DNA of 64,000 bases from Chytridium lagenaria (GCA_025449115.1 JAHLKC010000008.1:404388-468387); one strand, 5' to 3'. Positions 25,245-37,143 are shown, numbered from the stretch's first letter. Program-made: numbers and translations. Notes: generated from the letters alone by a model not told the origin.

Positions 25245-25623
25245 ATCCGAGTTTATTCTTTTTTGGTGGTTAATGAAGTATGTTTTTTGTTCTTTGATAC
25301 TATGCATTGTCGTTCGATTTCACTCTGCAAGGCGCTTATGTGATTATGGTGCCGCTGATTATTTTATCCTCCAAATGGGTAAGTTGGCACAATATAGAGG
25401 AAAAAATACTAGCGCTATGTTTAGAAGTTGAAAACGAAGAAGCCATAACGAATTTAAAGAAAAATAGCAACATTATGACTTTACAGCGAATAGAGGGAAA
25501 CGATGGGATAAAAGGAAATCGCAATGACATATGAAAGAAACAACTAAAAAAATCAAATCACTTAAGGAAGCCAAATGAAAATACAATCGCACACTACTAA
25601 AATCACGCTCAACTTCAATGCTT
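25245..25623. other. convergent 3' intergenic region
   Basis: AT-rich region between two genes that end toward each other. Nothing else seen. Confidence 0.5.
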
Positions 25624-26941
25624 TCACGCATCCTCAAATACATTTGTGTCTTCCCCCAACAACTCATCGTTTTCTCCAAGAGTGCTGTATCCCCTCTTTT
25701 TCCCATTTCCAAACACACAAATCCTCAACAACCCGTAAACTCCAAATGCAGTACTGACGAAGACAGGAAGGATGAACACAAAGACGACATGGATCCATCT
25801 GAGTTCATACTCGACGTTCATGTATGCGGTGTTGTAGGGTTGACGTATAACTGCAGTGAGTGGAGTGAGCGCATAAGGGAGGGAGACGATGCAACGGTTC
25901 TTCTTAGAGGTGGGATCGCAATATTGAAATGAGGTGGTGATGTCGACTTCAAGCTGACGGCCACTAAAAACGACGTGAGTTTTTTTTTTTGGATGCTAAT
26001 TATAATATGGTGTTTACCTCATCTTGACAGTCCATTCCTCACGGAGGGTATCGAAACATCTTGTATGCTCTGCACCGTAGATTCCAAAGTAAAGATCTAT
26101 TCCGTTCTCTTTTTGCTTGTTTGTCACGGGGATGGTGTAATTCGTCGTTGAAGATGTTGAGAGGTAGTCCGTGACGTTTAGATTGACCGACTCGTCATGA
26201 GATTTAAGTTGAAGGTAGCAACCAGGGTGATGGGAAACGAGTTTAAAGTCCAGATCGATGGTCTACAAAAGGGGTTCATATTAGTACCAGCGAAGAAGTC
26301 GGGGGGTAATTATAAGATAAAGATTGTACCTCCGACACTGGCTTGATTTCAACCCATGCATTCCCATCATATTCGGATCCCACTTCTAACGTCCTTTCAA
26401 AATCGCGCTCAACGTAAATCGGCGTGTTTTGGAACAACGCTACCCCAAAGTTGAACCTGTCCGTGTGAATGACCGCCGACTTGTACCACAGTCCACTATA
26501 AAGGGCATTGGGTTGGAACTCAGAAACAGCCATATGACGGGAGTAAAAGTAAGTTTTGAAAAAGTCGGCGTTTTTGAGAAGGAAGAAGGCGGTGATAGGG
26601 AGTGCGAGGAACATGAGGTAGACTGTAAGAATTCTTGTTAGATGATACGGAGCAAAGCGTGTACACTAGTTGTGGAACTTACATAATGTCCATAATATTT
26701 TTGGTACCCATATCTTTCTCCTATCCCTCTTCTTTTTCTCATGCACAGCGGGGTCAAAGGGAGTCAAAGCTGAATACGTGACGGGGAGGAGTATCTTGCA
26801 CAGCGTATTCGTCGGAGACGTGATCCACAAGGACGTCTTTTTGATAGAACCACCAGATTTAGGCTCCGATAGGACAAGGTCGACCGGCCCAAAGCCAAGC
26901 ACCGTGATGGAAAGAGTTGAAAGGGTTTCGTGAGAAGACAT
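25624..26941 (-). CDS. two-TM membrane protein of unknown family, 4 exons
   Basis: Not recognised. Exon 1 (26941 down to about 26687) is a Ser/Pro/Lys N-terminus ending VPKILWTL. Exon 2 opens with a TM helix (YLMFLALPITAFFLL), then an ectodomain continuing through exon 3 (TIDLDFKLVSHHPGCYLQLK, CFDTLREEWTVKM) and exon 4 (FQYCDPTSKKNRCIVSLPY, IRQPYNTAYMNVEYELRWIH), a second TM helix (VVFVFILPVFVSTAFGVYGLL) and a short acidic tail. Both termini are likely cytosolic with a roughly 240-residue beta-rich extracellular or lumenal domain holding paired cysteines. All introns are GT-AG and the frame is unbroken, which makes this one of the few intact genes here. The layout resembles small fungal plasma-membrane proteins, but no function can be given. 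Confidence 0.65.
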
Positions 26942-28172
26942 TCAGAGTTATTTAATGGTTAATGAGACTGAAATGAAGGCGCGTTGGGTTGGTTTTTATG
27001 CAATTGAAAAGGGCTGGGTTTTAGACAGAATTGTCGGAAGTTTTTATTAACCGCTTAAATCTTCGCCCCTGGAAACGTGGAAGCTCCTAAAAGGGGGCCA
27101 CACATGACGGCGGAGGGTCTAGGGCAAGTGTGAAATAAATTGAGCGCTGGGGATCAAATTGGCTGTCCGCCTTTACAACAATTAGCCTTGTTTAGAAGGA
27201 TGTAGATTGCTGAGTTAGAACGTGGCCATGATTACTCGCTATACTTTTGAATTAATAAGCTCTGAAGGAATTTACGTGGATCTGCTCTATGATCTGATTT
27301 CATCTCAGTGATCCATGATCCATGATGTGTTCCTTGATAAATGCTAAATATCCTCCATCATTCACTGTCTCACAGACCCTTTAGCTTCAAACGAAAGTTT
27401 GAGGTAATGTTTAGCCCTTTTCGCCACGCCTTAGCCTTAGCTCTTTATCTGACACCTTGTTCAATTCTTAGTGAGCTTCTTTTTAAAATACATATCTTTA
27501 ACTCTTCTCAAGCGATGTATGCGTCCAAATTTTTATTAGTCAGCGAACCCATCAAGATAGTCTTGATTCTTGGCGGCCATCTTTCATGCGAATGATATTA
27601 AAATCTAAAAGTTTTGTGGCCTTACTGGAAAAAGGCCGATGGTTAAGTAAATGGACAGACAATGTCTGCCTTGCCCAAACTCCATTTTCGACACATCCTA
27701 CAACGGCGGCATAGCCTTTAGTTTAAGAACTCATGACAATCTTTAAACGAGCCACGATATTTATAATCTGCGTTTTTTAATTGCCGCATTCATACTTTAT
27801 CGACAAACAAGGTAAGAAGTCAGAGCTGGATGTGTCTTGTTTTAAAGTAATAATATTTTATGTTTGTTGTTGGCGGTGTTATAATCAAAACTTAATATTC
27901 TCCAACGACTTAGATAATAAGCTGGAGAGACGTTATCTTAAAACTGTTGAATTTTCGCGCATTGCCAGACTTGGTTGGAGTACGGATACTTAAGGACATT
28001 AACACGTTAACTTGATACTTGATCAGCGCATTAAGGTTTTAAGTGGCTGGGTCAATTCTCAATGTGGCTTTTTGTACCACCACTCTGGACAAGTCTTTGA
28101 TGTGGTTAGTTACACCAATGCCAAGAAAAGATGATTGTGTAAAGTTAAACTGCAATAACAGACACAATCGTT
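26942..28172. other. intergenic region, no gene seen
   Basis: 1.2 kb of AT-rich sequence upstream of the minus-strand two-TM gene and of the surface-family nest. No conserved-looking frame or RNA gene recognised. Confidence 0.5.
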
Positions 28173-28470
28173 ATGGCTGCCTTCATTGAACCCGTCATCG
28201 AGGTGCCCACCAGCACATGGAACGGTCCGCACAACCAAAATGATCTACGTAGTACATCCTCATACATACATATACTTATCATTGGTTTTCTCAACTTAAT
28301 CAATAGGGTACTACCGACATCCTCACAGCAACTTGATTTGATGGCAACCGTGCAAGTCCCATAGATATATACTAGCTATCTTTTCACATATACAGTCTCT
28401 CCACTGTCTCACTACCCCATCTCATCCTGACGACCAATTTCACTATGTATACCAAAAGAACAGAAGCCTG
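28173..28470 (+). pseudogene. 5' remnant of a surface-family gene
   Basis: An ATG at 28173 opens a short Thr/Pro-containing exon (MAAFIEPVIEVPTSTWNG). At 28393-28450 the sequence CTCTCCACTGTCTCACTACCCCATC... matches the start of exon 2 of the gene at 32435 (CTCTCCACCGTCACCCCACC). Neither the Cys motif nor the TM segment follows, so only the 5' part of the gene is left. Assignment rests on this alignment by eye. Confidence 0.4.
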
Positions 28471-29099
28471 TGTCGCTAGTAAAATCCAATTTTCAGTTGA
28501 TATCAAATGATGGAAGAGAATTAAGATTTCATGTTAAGCATAGTTACAATAAAAAGGCTTAATCAAATATCAATTATATAGGCTCGAAAAAGGAAAGATA
28601 TTTTGTTTGAAAAATATGAGCTATGACAGGGACCAAACTAGGGAGGTGGTTACGAACTGGTTCAGACATCATTTTTGGACTTAAAGTTGAAACAGAAAGC
28701 TTCGTCGGCAGTGCAGTTAAAGATGCCCATGACCACCATTCTAAAGCGGAATCGACAAAGAAAGTTTGATGGGGGGGTTTTGAATGTCTAAACTTCAGAC
28801 CGTCATTCAAGCATCCACTTGTGATCCGTTTCTTATTTTATTTTGTCGGTACACGGTATACTTTGGATAAAGTACAAGAAATACCACCATGCCTATAATC
28901 AATGTGAATATTGCAGAGTCACGTATTTATTATATAGGTAAAATTATGGTGGTTGACAGCAGTGTCACCATGCCTCTAAATGTGTGAGACGAGTATAAAA
29001 AGCGCGTGGTGATTTCACGGCTATACCACATCGTGATAACTGCAGTTGTGAAACATCCTAACTATAATATCCATCGCTACCTTTTTTTAGTAAATAAGA
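28471..29099. promoter_or_regulatory. intergenic region with TATA box
   Basis: No gene seen. TATAAAA at 28994-29000 lies 100 nt before the ATG at 29100. Confidence 0.4.
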
Positions 29100-30340
29100 A
29101 TGGCAACGACTAATACGACGACGATCCTTAATCCTACTTCGTCCTTGTCCTTGACGATCCCCTCAATAACGGCGACAGTTCCGTAAGTGCAGAGTTTGAT
29201 GTCTTAATTGGACTCGAGTCTATGACAAGTGTTGGATATCTCTATCCATGAAAACTGAAATATCGAATTTCTTAACTCTTCCAGCTTCCCAACAACAACC
29301 CTCCGGCCCGCCCTAAACGTCCTCGAGTCGAATTACTACAAATTGAATATTAGTTATGTTTATAGCAAATTCGCGTCAAACATATCAACCTGTACATCCA
29401 ACTCGGTCTCTGCTTGCTTCATCCAGGACGACTCCGTGAATCTTCCTCTCGACCTTTGCTCAAAAGCCAACCTCTGCAACGGACTCGTATGTGGGGATAG
29501 TATTGGCAACCCGGTCAGTAGTTATAAAAAGGGATGCTACCTTTCCATCAATATGACTTTTGACGCGTCAACGACTGGCAAGACCACTTACGCCATGTAC
29601 ATTAGAAGTGAGTTTTCATCATCATGCTCACCATTCTCACACGGCTTTGTTAGACGGTCGCAGCGCAATAGTCAATTCTAAAACAATCAGCGTCAGCTCT
29701 TCAGGCGCCGTCACGACCATTGCCCCGTCTCCAAAGCCAAGCCCAAGCCCGCGGTTCCTTCCTGGCCGCACACCCGCGTCAGCTCCATCTATCAACTACG
29801 GCCTCATTATCGGTCTTGTCATCGGTGGGATGCTTCTCGCCACCGCCGCAGTCTACGGATCTCGGAACACTAGCCTAGAAGAGAGAAAAAGGAAACGGGC
29901 GGAAGCACAAGCTCGACTCGATGCTCTCAACCAATCTGCTCCGGGTGGAGTGGTAAGTTTTTCCCCTTATATGTTCTCCCAACAATTCGTTAACTTCTCT
30001 CTCTAACCGCCTCCCTGACCAAAAACCAATGTTGAATTAACCCCAGGCCATCCAGTACGAATTACCCTCTTACTCAAACCAGCCAGCCTTCCAACAAGAG
30101 CACTATGTCGCTCAACTTGCTTCCTCCCCGCAACAGCAGTATGCTCCGCAATCCCCTTATAGCCAGCAACAGCAGATTACGTCTCAGCCCGCTTACTCTC
30201 AACCGTATGTAGTACCAGGTGCCGCATTTCAACCTTCACCTGGTGTCGCGTCTCAGAATTCAAGTGTGCAGTATTCGGCGTATGAGGTTCCATCACCGCA
30301 ATCTGCTTCAAAGCCTAAAGGCGCAACCACCTATGTTTAA
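29100..30340 (+). CDS. single-pass Cys-motif surface protein, intact member
   Basis: Four exons (29100-29182, 29285-about 29609, about 29656-29952, about 30046-30340), frame unbroken. Order: Ser/Thr-rich N-terminus without an obvious signal peptide; Cys domain with spacing C-x7-C-x13-C-x5-C-NG-x2-C-G-x14-C (CTSNSVSAC ... LCNGLVCGD ... KKGCYL); Ser/Pro stalk (SPKPSPSPRFLPG); TM helix YGLIIGLVIGGMLLATAAVY; basic stop-transfer (EERKRKR); Gln/Pro/Tyr/Ser-rich cytosolic tail (SPQQQYAPQSPYSQQQQ). The same plan and Cys spacing recur at 32435-33552 and 49519-50795. It resembles fungal wall-stress sensors in layout (ectodomain, stalk, TM, polar tail), but no known domain is recognised and that role is a guess. 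Confidence 0.75.
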
Positions 30341-30628
30341 GGCGTAGAACAATATTTCAAATCTCCTTGAATAATGTACTTGTCGTACTTTTCTGTTCCA
30401 TGAAATACCGTAACGTTCAAATTATGATAATTCTTAATAAAATGACTCCATATTATGGCTTAATAGTGAATTGATGTATTTTATTATATATTATTTATAA
30501 TTTGGGGGTTACGGATACTTTATTCAACAGAATTAAAATACGAAAACAGACGGTCAAACAGGGCAAAAACGCGGCGAGTACATTTCTTTAAAATACCGTC
30601 ATTAATATTCGGGTGAGTTTGTAGGCAC

Positions 30629-31390
30629 AACCTTTAGCGATAAAGCGGACTGCATGTGAATACACCCGTAGATGTGAGAGTCAGCCAATGGACAAGGGCG
30701 TCTAAAACAAGGGCTGCCTATATCAAGTGTAAGGCTCCTTTCCTATCATATATACTAATTGTTGTTCATGATTAGACGGCCGTTTCTTTACCCTCGACGG
30801 AGAATATATCAGCTTCAACGAGACAACCGGCAAAACTGTTCACAACCGTAATCCACCACCCTCTGTGAACATTGGTCCTATCATTGGTGTGGCTTCTGGA
30901 AGCTTCCTTCTCATAGTCAAAGTTGTCTTATCTTTGATGAAGTAAATCGTCAAATGCATCAAGTAGTAGGCTATTGTAATGTTAGTGCAAACATTTTCTT
31001 TGCCTCACTTACCTTCGTTCTTGGAAACTTACGTTATTTTTTACTCGCCCTGGGTTCGCGCATTATAATCATCATCAGATCACCGCACCAGGAACCGCAA
31101 ATCAGGTTCATTCCGGTTTATGGGCGGTCCGAGTTTTGGTAACTTACGAAGTTGTGAGTGTTTTGTTTGTTTATTTCATCTTTCTTCATTATTTCTCACA
31201 TTTTTTGATTTTGGTTTACTTGTTCTTTAATTCAGCAACCCCAGCCCCGTCTTCCCTCCTATATCATTCAGGATTCGGATCAGCCTAACGCACCTCACAA
31301 CATTATGCCTCTAACGCTGCTCCCGTATACCAATAGTATAGGGAACCTATCCCACCGCGGTAAACACTGTGGATTGTGATATGCTTTGCA
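30629..31390 (+). pseudogene. 5'-truncated copy of the 49519-50795 surface gene
   Basis: From about 30629 the sequence is highly similar, introns included, to the reverse complement of about 50280-49490. It starts inside the Cys-domain exon, then continues through the stalk and TM exon (GRFFTLDGEYISFNETTGKT, NIGPIIGVASGSFLL), the HSGF/GGPS exon and the QPRLPSYIIQDSDQPN exon. It has lost exon 1 and most of the Cys domain. A short deletion after the TM turns KYKMKRRQ into an immediate stop near 30945, and the last exon has a frame change. A dead duplicate. Confidence 0.75.
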
Positions 31391-31540
31391 GGCTGCGCTT
31401 AGCGTGCACAATCTTTATATACCTTTTTAGAATATCTTCTATTTCACAATTAGTGACTTGAATGCAATTAGTTTATACGTCTATTTAAATAATTGACTCG
31501 AGTGTTGTGGGATTGTTTACCAAGATTTTTTTCTTCTCGG

Positions 31541-31623
31541 TAGTATGCTTTACAATAACACGTCTTTCACGCTGCGCTACTCTCGTGAACCAAAAGTACG
31601 CAGAGCCTATACCACCGCGTTAA
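31541..31623 (+). pseudogene. isolated last-exon remnant of the same family
   Basis: AGTATGCTTTACAATAACAC...CCAAAAGTACGCAGAGCCTATACCACCGCGTTAA follows the last exon of the 49519 gene (..CAACATTATGCCTCTAACGC..CCAAAAGTATAGTGAACCTATCCCACCGCGGTAA) with many differences and broken frame. It lies about 200 nt after a younger copy of the same exon. Confidence 0.5.
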
Positions 31624-31982
31624 AAATAAACTGTTAAGTTACATGGTTTTATTCTGAAATTCACTCCCTCTTCCCATTTAAGTTAAGTAACCAAATTGCA
31701 GCCCTCCCTTTCCTCCAGATTTTGGAACAGGCATCATTGATTATTCACTTTATCACCCCGTCACTGACCGCGGTGGCGGGTTCAAAGGATGATAGGGTTA
31801 GAAGGCAACGGCGGCGCAAGTGGTCTTGGGTTTATCTTCCCCCAAAGCAAAACGTACACTTACTTTGTCTGTCGATACTAAAAGGACATGCATGTTAACT
31901 TCCAATTGGCGCAGCCCAAGCGTGTCCCGTTTTCCTATCTCCCTCCAACATCTCCTCAATTTCATCGGCTTCCACGGCAATC

Positions 31983-32400
31983 ATGTACTATCAGGTTTCG
32001 ATTGGGTCTCTTTACTCTTACCTCTACGCTCGCGGCAGCTTTATTGATGCAAACTCTTGGAGTGGAAGGCCACAAGTGGTGGAGTTCAGCCTTCAAAATA
32101 TCAAAACCCCAATGCGCGAGGCCCATAGGGACGAGAATGAGATGTTCACCATTATTGATCGGTTAGGATTAAAAATGTTTTCTTTTCTTGTTTTGATTGC
32201 CAAAAACTATAGTGCCTTGGCGATTTTTAACTTTTTGTTTTCACAGCGGCTGGGTTGATCATAGTATCCGTAACACCAAAAGGATCCGTACCGCCCTCAT
32301 GTGGTGTGACGGACAGTTACTCAAAAAAGTTTACTTGAAATTGTCAAAACAAGACATAAATTATAAAAACTCAACAACAGAAGTTCTTTTTTTTTTTATC
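31983..32400 (+). CDS. possible small hypothetical gene, two exons
   Basis: Exon 1 (31983-32161) reads MYYQVSIGSLYSYLYARG ... DENEMFTIIDR; a GT-AG intron joins it in frame to GWVDHSIRNTKRIRTALMW (from 32247). The composition is protein-like and the splice is phase-consistent, but no family is recognised. The second exon stays open into the next gene, so its end is not defined. Confidence 0.25.
32362..32369 (+). promoter_or_regulatory. TATA box
   Basis: TATAAAAA, 66-73 nt before the ATG at 32435, matching the spacing seen at the related gene at 29100. Confidence 0.4.
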
Positions 32401-32434
32401 TGCAACCAGACTTACCTCACATTAATCACATATC

Positions 32435-33552
32435 ATGAGCGATATCGTTACCTCGACAACAGCCTCTGCAGAGTCAACCATCTCTTTTGCCGCAGCGCTG
32501 CCTACCAGCACAATCTCATCTCCGTAAGTTTTTCATCCTCATTGCAAGGCAGCGAAAAAGTCGTTGAATGCGATGATCGATTAACGTTAGCCAACACTTT
32601 TCACATGGACAGGCTCTCCACCGTCACCCCACCTTCCCTTACCTTCCTTACGACCCAGTATCACACCGTCGACTACGTATTTGAGTATAACCTCAAAAAG
32701 CCTTACGTTCCATGCCCTGAGAATCCCTCATCCACTTGTTACATCTATGAAAATCCTGAGCTTGCACTCACTGTATGCTTAAATACCGAGAGATGCGATG
32801 GTACCGTGTGCGGCGTAGTTGTGGGAGACGCCCAAGATTTTATTCATTCCAGCGGTTGTGCACTTTACATTAACACACCGATCATTGTCTTGGCGAGCAA
32901 GTCTGGATCGAGCACGAGCACAAAAAGTCTACATTAAAAGTAAGTCCCATCATTTACCCTTTTTTTAAAAAAAGTCACGTAACTTAACACCTTTTCTTTA
33001 GACGGTCGCAACGCCACTGTAAACGAGAGAAACGTCACAGTCGACGCCACAGGCGGCTTAACCGTCGTACCCACCAGTACCTTGATACAGACCATCGCCC
33101 CGATCCCTACCAGAACCCGGCGACCCATAGAAACTTCAACCTATCGTAACGAACCGTCAGGCCCTAACCTATCACTCATTTTGGGTGTTGGCGGCCTTGT
33201 GCTTGTACTCGGATTTGCAATTGGTTTGGGTGTTTACTTGGGAAAAAGGCGGTGGGGTCATTTGACAAAAGGTCGATCTACAGCGGACTTGGTGAGCGGA
33301 CGGATAGGACTGGAGATTTTGGCTGTAAGTGTTGTTGTTTATTGCTGTTCATTGTGACTTTGCAGGTCATTAAATATAACGTTTTTCTTTTTTCGACTTT
33401 AGCAACAACAGCAACAAAGAATGCCTGCGAACATGCAAGACGCGAATCAACATACCGGTCCTCAAACCTATCCGTCTGGTCACCCCTCTCAGCCATACCT
33501 GAATCCGGGAGCCGCTGGTCAAAAAACTGCCCCTTTCCCATCTCATGTCTAA
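32435..33552 (+). CDS. single-pass Cys-motif surface protein, second member
   Basis: Same plan as the gene at 29100. Exon 1 (32435-about 32523) is Ser/Thr-rich (MSDIVTSTTASAESTISF). Exon 2 carries the Cys motif: CPENPSSTC, then TVCLNTERCDGTVCG, then SSGCALYIN (C-x7-C-x12-C-x5-C-DG-x2-C-G-x15-C). Exon 3 has an N-glycosylation-rich strand (GRNATVNERNVTV), a stalk and TM helix LSLILGVGGLVLVLGFAIGLGVYL, followed by KRRWGHLTKGR. The last exon is Gln/Pro-rich (QQQQQRMPANMQD) and ends TAPFPSHV. The frame slips once near 32925 at an A run just before the exon-2 donor. Exon 2 is open far upstream of its acceptor, so an alternative 5' structure is possible. Confidence 0.65.
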
Positions 33553-33652
33553 ACTAGCATCGAAATAGATACCAGACGATAACTTCATGCCCGCCGTGCC
33601 CGCAAAAACCGCCCCTTTCCCATCTTATGTTTAATAGCATTGAAATAGAAGA
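33522..33652. repeat. tandem duplication of the 3' end of the preceding gene
   Basis: AAAAACTGCCCCTTTCCCATCTCATGTCTAA..AGCATCGAAATAGA (from 33522) recurs about 82 nt later as AAAAACCGCCCCTTTCCCATCTTATGTTTAATAGCATTGAAATAGA (from 33604). The copy includes a second stop codon and 3' sequence. Confidence 0.6.
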
Positions 33653-34622
33653 CACTCATGTCCGCTGCCTTACAAGTACACATTTCTATGCCTTGTTTTT
33701 TTATTTTTTTAATGAGACTCATTATCAATCTTTTCACAAACTATTTGCGGTTCTCCATTTTTTTAATTGATGGCGAGAAAAAGAAAACACAAACTCCACC
33801 CATACATGACATAAGCATATACCAAAAAATGAAAAGCCCAAACCCATTCGGCGATAAAGAGGCATCTTTAGTGAGATGGTTAATGGTGACCCGTACTTTT
33901 ATCTTACAAAAAATCTACATCAGCAGTCACGTTTCCATCTCACTAAAAATTTCACCATCTTACATAGTTTAATCGTGCCATTTGATGTGGAAAACACGAG
34001 AAAGAGCGTGTAGAGAAGTTATCGTGTCGAACAATTATATCAACTACGTAGAAGGAGAGCGCTTAATGCGACTGCAAAAGAGGCAAGGTTTAGGTAGGGA
34101 TTGTGCTGTCCTTTTAGTCGGATACTTACGATGATTGGTGGTTAGGGGGTTGTGATAACGAAAGTTATAGTAAATGAAGTAGTAGACGTGAGTCACACTA
34201 GATACGACATTCCCAAATTCTCATGCTTTTTTCATGTTTTGAACGGAAAAGACAACATCAAACAAAAGTCGGTATTGAGAATAATCAATCAGGTTTGTCC
34301 AAAATTCACACTAATAATTTATCCTCACTAAACTTGTTTATAGATAAAAAACCTCATACACACACAAAATATGAAAAAAAATGGATGCCCGACAAAAAAA
34401 AATGTTCAACGAATAAGAATAAGGGTGGATAAAAAAGAGTAGACGGACAGTTTTCAAATTCAAAAACAGATATTCACGTATAAGTAAAAAAAAAAAAAAG
34501 GTAATCACCCATAGATATAAAATAAAAAAAGATAGAAATAAAACCACATCTTTGTTTTGGGGTGTGTGTATCGAAATGAAAAAAAAATAATAATGGTGAA
34601 TGAGTGGGATTACTCCGTTTTT
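33653..34622. other. AT-rich intergenic region, no gene seen
   Basis: A/T tracts, no supported coding region. It separates the surface-gene nest from the 3' end of the TLC gene. Confidence 0.5.
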
Positions 34623-35950
34623 TCACGCCATCACCACCCCCGTAGTCTTCATCTTCCCAGCAGCCGCCACAACCTCCCCAATCTCTATCCCACTCTTCAT
34701 ATGCCCAACGCTCATCCGTCTCCCCATATCCACAGCAGTGGACGCGACAGATGCAGCAAGGGGTCGTTGTGGACGCTTGTGACGCGTGAGAAAACGTTCT
34801 TTGAGGGCCATGGCTTTGCGGTAGGTTTCGGAACGCGAGAGGAGGGAGGGGGGAGGGGTGACGGGGTTTGTGGCGGGGACTTCGGGGGATGTGAGTTTGG
34901 CTGAAAGGAAAAGAGGGTGTGTTTTAGTTAATGAGACTCAAAAGAGGGTGTGAAGAATAGGAAAATAAAAGGAAACTGTAAAGAAAAACTCACCCTTCAA
35001 CCTCAACCGTCTCTGCTGTTTCACCCATCCGTTAAACCACATGACATGCAACGGCAGCACACTAGCCGGGTACATAAACACCGCCGTCCACGGGAAAGCC
35101 GCAACAGCAACATGGATGGTTAAATACACATGAAACGCGAGCCGAGTGATGAAAAAGACGGCACCAAAGAGTTTATCGTTACGAAGGGGTTTATGGATGG
35201 CTCCTAGAGACATGAGAAAGGTGGGGGCTTCGAGGACTCCAAAAATAACAAAGGCGGAGGGGAGACCGCGTTGAACGAGGTTGGTAACCATAAAGGTGTA
35301 GAGGGTGTGGTGGAAATAGCCGGACCAGGGGTTCATCTGTGAAGGTGGAGAGGATGGGTTAGAAAGTTTGTTGCACGGTTGGAAAAAGGACAAAAGGTGG
35401 ATAAAACGAATTATAAAGAAGGAAGACTCACCTCGGTAGGGTACAATAAATGACCGACAATCAAATCTCCCAAGCAGTAGCTCACAAAGAAGGCACAAAG
35501 CGCCTTAGCGGTCCTCGTCCACATCATACACGGCGCGGTATCCAAAGCCCCGCTATGCATAAAAAAATCGACAAGATACGGGATAGACGCGGCGGTCATG
35601 ACGAACGATGATAAGGCTGTGAGGATCCATGATCTTTGCTTTGGTGTTGCGAAACGTTGTGGGAAGCAGTAGATGACGAGTTGGTAGAATATGGGTTGAA
35701 GGGCGAGACAGATGAAGAGGGGCAGGATGAAGGTGGGGTCAGTGAGGAGGGTGAGGATGGGGGTGTAAGGGGGAAGATTTAGTGTGGCGGGACGAGGTGG
35801 GAGGATGTCGAGAGGGACATTGTTGGTGAACAAAAGTCTTGGTATTTCAGGGTAGAGATACTGGCTGTTGAGTTTGATGCCTGGATGAAGATGATGGACA
35901 TGAAGATGAAGGAGCTTTTGGTTAGTCTTATGATGTTGCAGTTTGCACAT
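34623..35950 (-). CDS. TLC-domain (TLCD/TMEM56-like) multi-pass membrane protein
   Basis: Exon 1 (35950 down to about 35433) holds hydrophobic segments FILPLFICLALQPIFYQLVIY, ILTALSSFVMTAASIPYLVDF and ALCAFFVSYCLGDLIVGH. Exon 2 (about 35337-34997) begins MNPWSGYFHHTLYTFMV and continues with FVIFGVLEAPTFLMSLGAI, FFITRLAFHVYLT and MYPASVLPLHVMWF. The 'YxLGDLIxxx...HHxxY' and 'LExPTxFLxLG' blocks are hallmarks of the TLC (TRAM-LAG1-CLN8) fold, which acts in lipid synthesis, sensing or transport in the ER or plasma membrane. The last exon (about 34902-34623) is a basic tail (SETYRKAMALKERFLTRHK) ending VVMA. No ceramide-synthase Lag1 motif is evident, so the TLCD4/TMEM56-type subgroup is likelier. 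The start is uncertain: the ATG at 35950 leads into a His-rich stretch that may be intronic. Confidence 0.7.
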
Positions 35951-36298
35951 TGACTACATTGAAATACTAAAACATGGTTGGGGGTGGTTGGGGCTTGTGT
36001 GTGTGTGTGGGGGACAGAAATAACCTGTGTGTTAACGGACCGATGACTTCGACACCCCAAAAGCTGGGAGTGGAGGATACGATGAGGGATGTTTATCCAG
36101 ACAGAGCAAGAGTTTGAACGAGACAGTGGGATGAGAAGGAAATGAGGTAGGTGATGGGGTAAGGGTGAGTATGAAGGCGATGGATGGGGATGGGATGGTA
36201 TGATCCTTTGATCTCCCCTTCCCCTCTGGCCCGTAATATAATAATGTGGTGGTATCCTCCAAAATACGCTATATAGTAATTATTACTGCCGTCGGAAT

Positions 36299-36351
36299 AT
36301 AAAAATAAAAAATAAAAATAAAAATAAAAATAAAAATAAAAATAAATAAAT
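36299..36351. repeat. (AAAAAT)n microsatellite
   Basis: About eight units of AAAAAT, ending AAATAAATAAATT. Confidence 0.85.
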
Positions 36352-36535
36352 TGCACCAAGCCCCAAGCCGATCGAGTCCAAAAACAAAAACAAATAATAG
36401 GCTGTTGCTGACGTCATAACATATGATTTCCTCCACATCCATCCCCATCCCATCCTATATTATTTATTATCCCACATCCTGCAGAGTCTGCTTTCATCGT
36501 CATTCTTCTTCCTCTTGATGCCATAAATAATTAAA

Positions 36536-36536
36536 C

Positions 36537-36566
<30 letters not shown>
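36536..36566. repeat. (AAAT)n microsatellite
   Basis: About seven to eight AAAT units just before ATTCATTGG. Confidence 0.85.
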
Positions 36567-36568
<2 letters not shown>

Positions 36569-37122
36569 CATTGGCCACACACATGCACGTCAACGCATCT
36601 AAAACTCATAGTATCGCGATGAGGGCTCAATGGCCAACTCTAGTCCACATGCGCGCATCGAGTTCTAATCACCCGTCTCTTCTCAACTCACCCACTCACT
36701 CAAAGAGCCAAGTCTGTACTGTCCCAACCCCGTTCTCGTTCAACAGTCAAGATTTTCTTTCTTTTAACACATAAATCGTGACTGAATCACAGGAAAACGC
36801 TAAGATAATAAAGGAGAATGGTAAAGGAGGGGTGAAAGTAGAATAAAGGGAAAGAATAGCGCAGGTTAAAAACTCCTTTTTCGGGAGAGGGAGAGTTGAG
36901 ATGTAAGAAAAGGCGCCAATCCCAATTCCAGCCACTTTTTCTTGTCCTTTCTCCCAGTATTTTTGGGTCAAACCATTGAACTAGAATGATGTTACTCTTT
37001 GTCTCTTATCTATCCAATCTTCCAATCCAATCACTTTGGCAACTTATTTTCGTTATTGACGGATCAAAGCTGAATTAAGTCTTAAAAAACAATAAAGAAT
37101 GGTGGAGGAAACGCAGATCGAA

Positions 37123-37143
37123 GGGGGGGGGGGGGGGGGGGGG
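37123..37143. repeat. 21-nt G homopolymer
   Basis: An uninterrupted run of 21 G. Able to form a G-quadruplex; its length is likely unreliable in any assembly. Confidence 0.9.
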
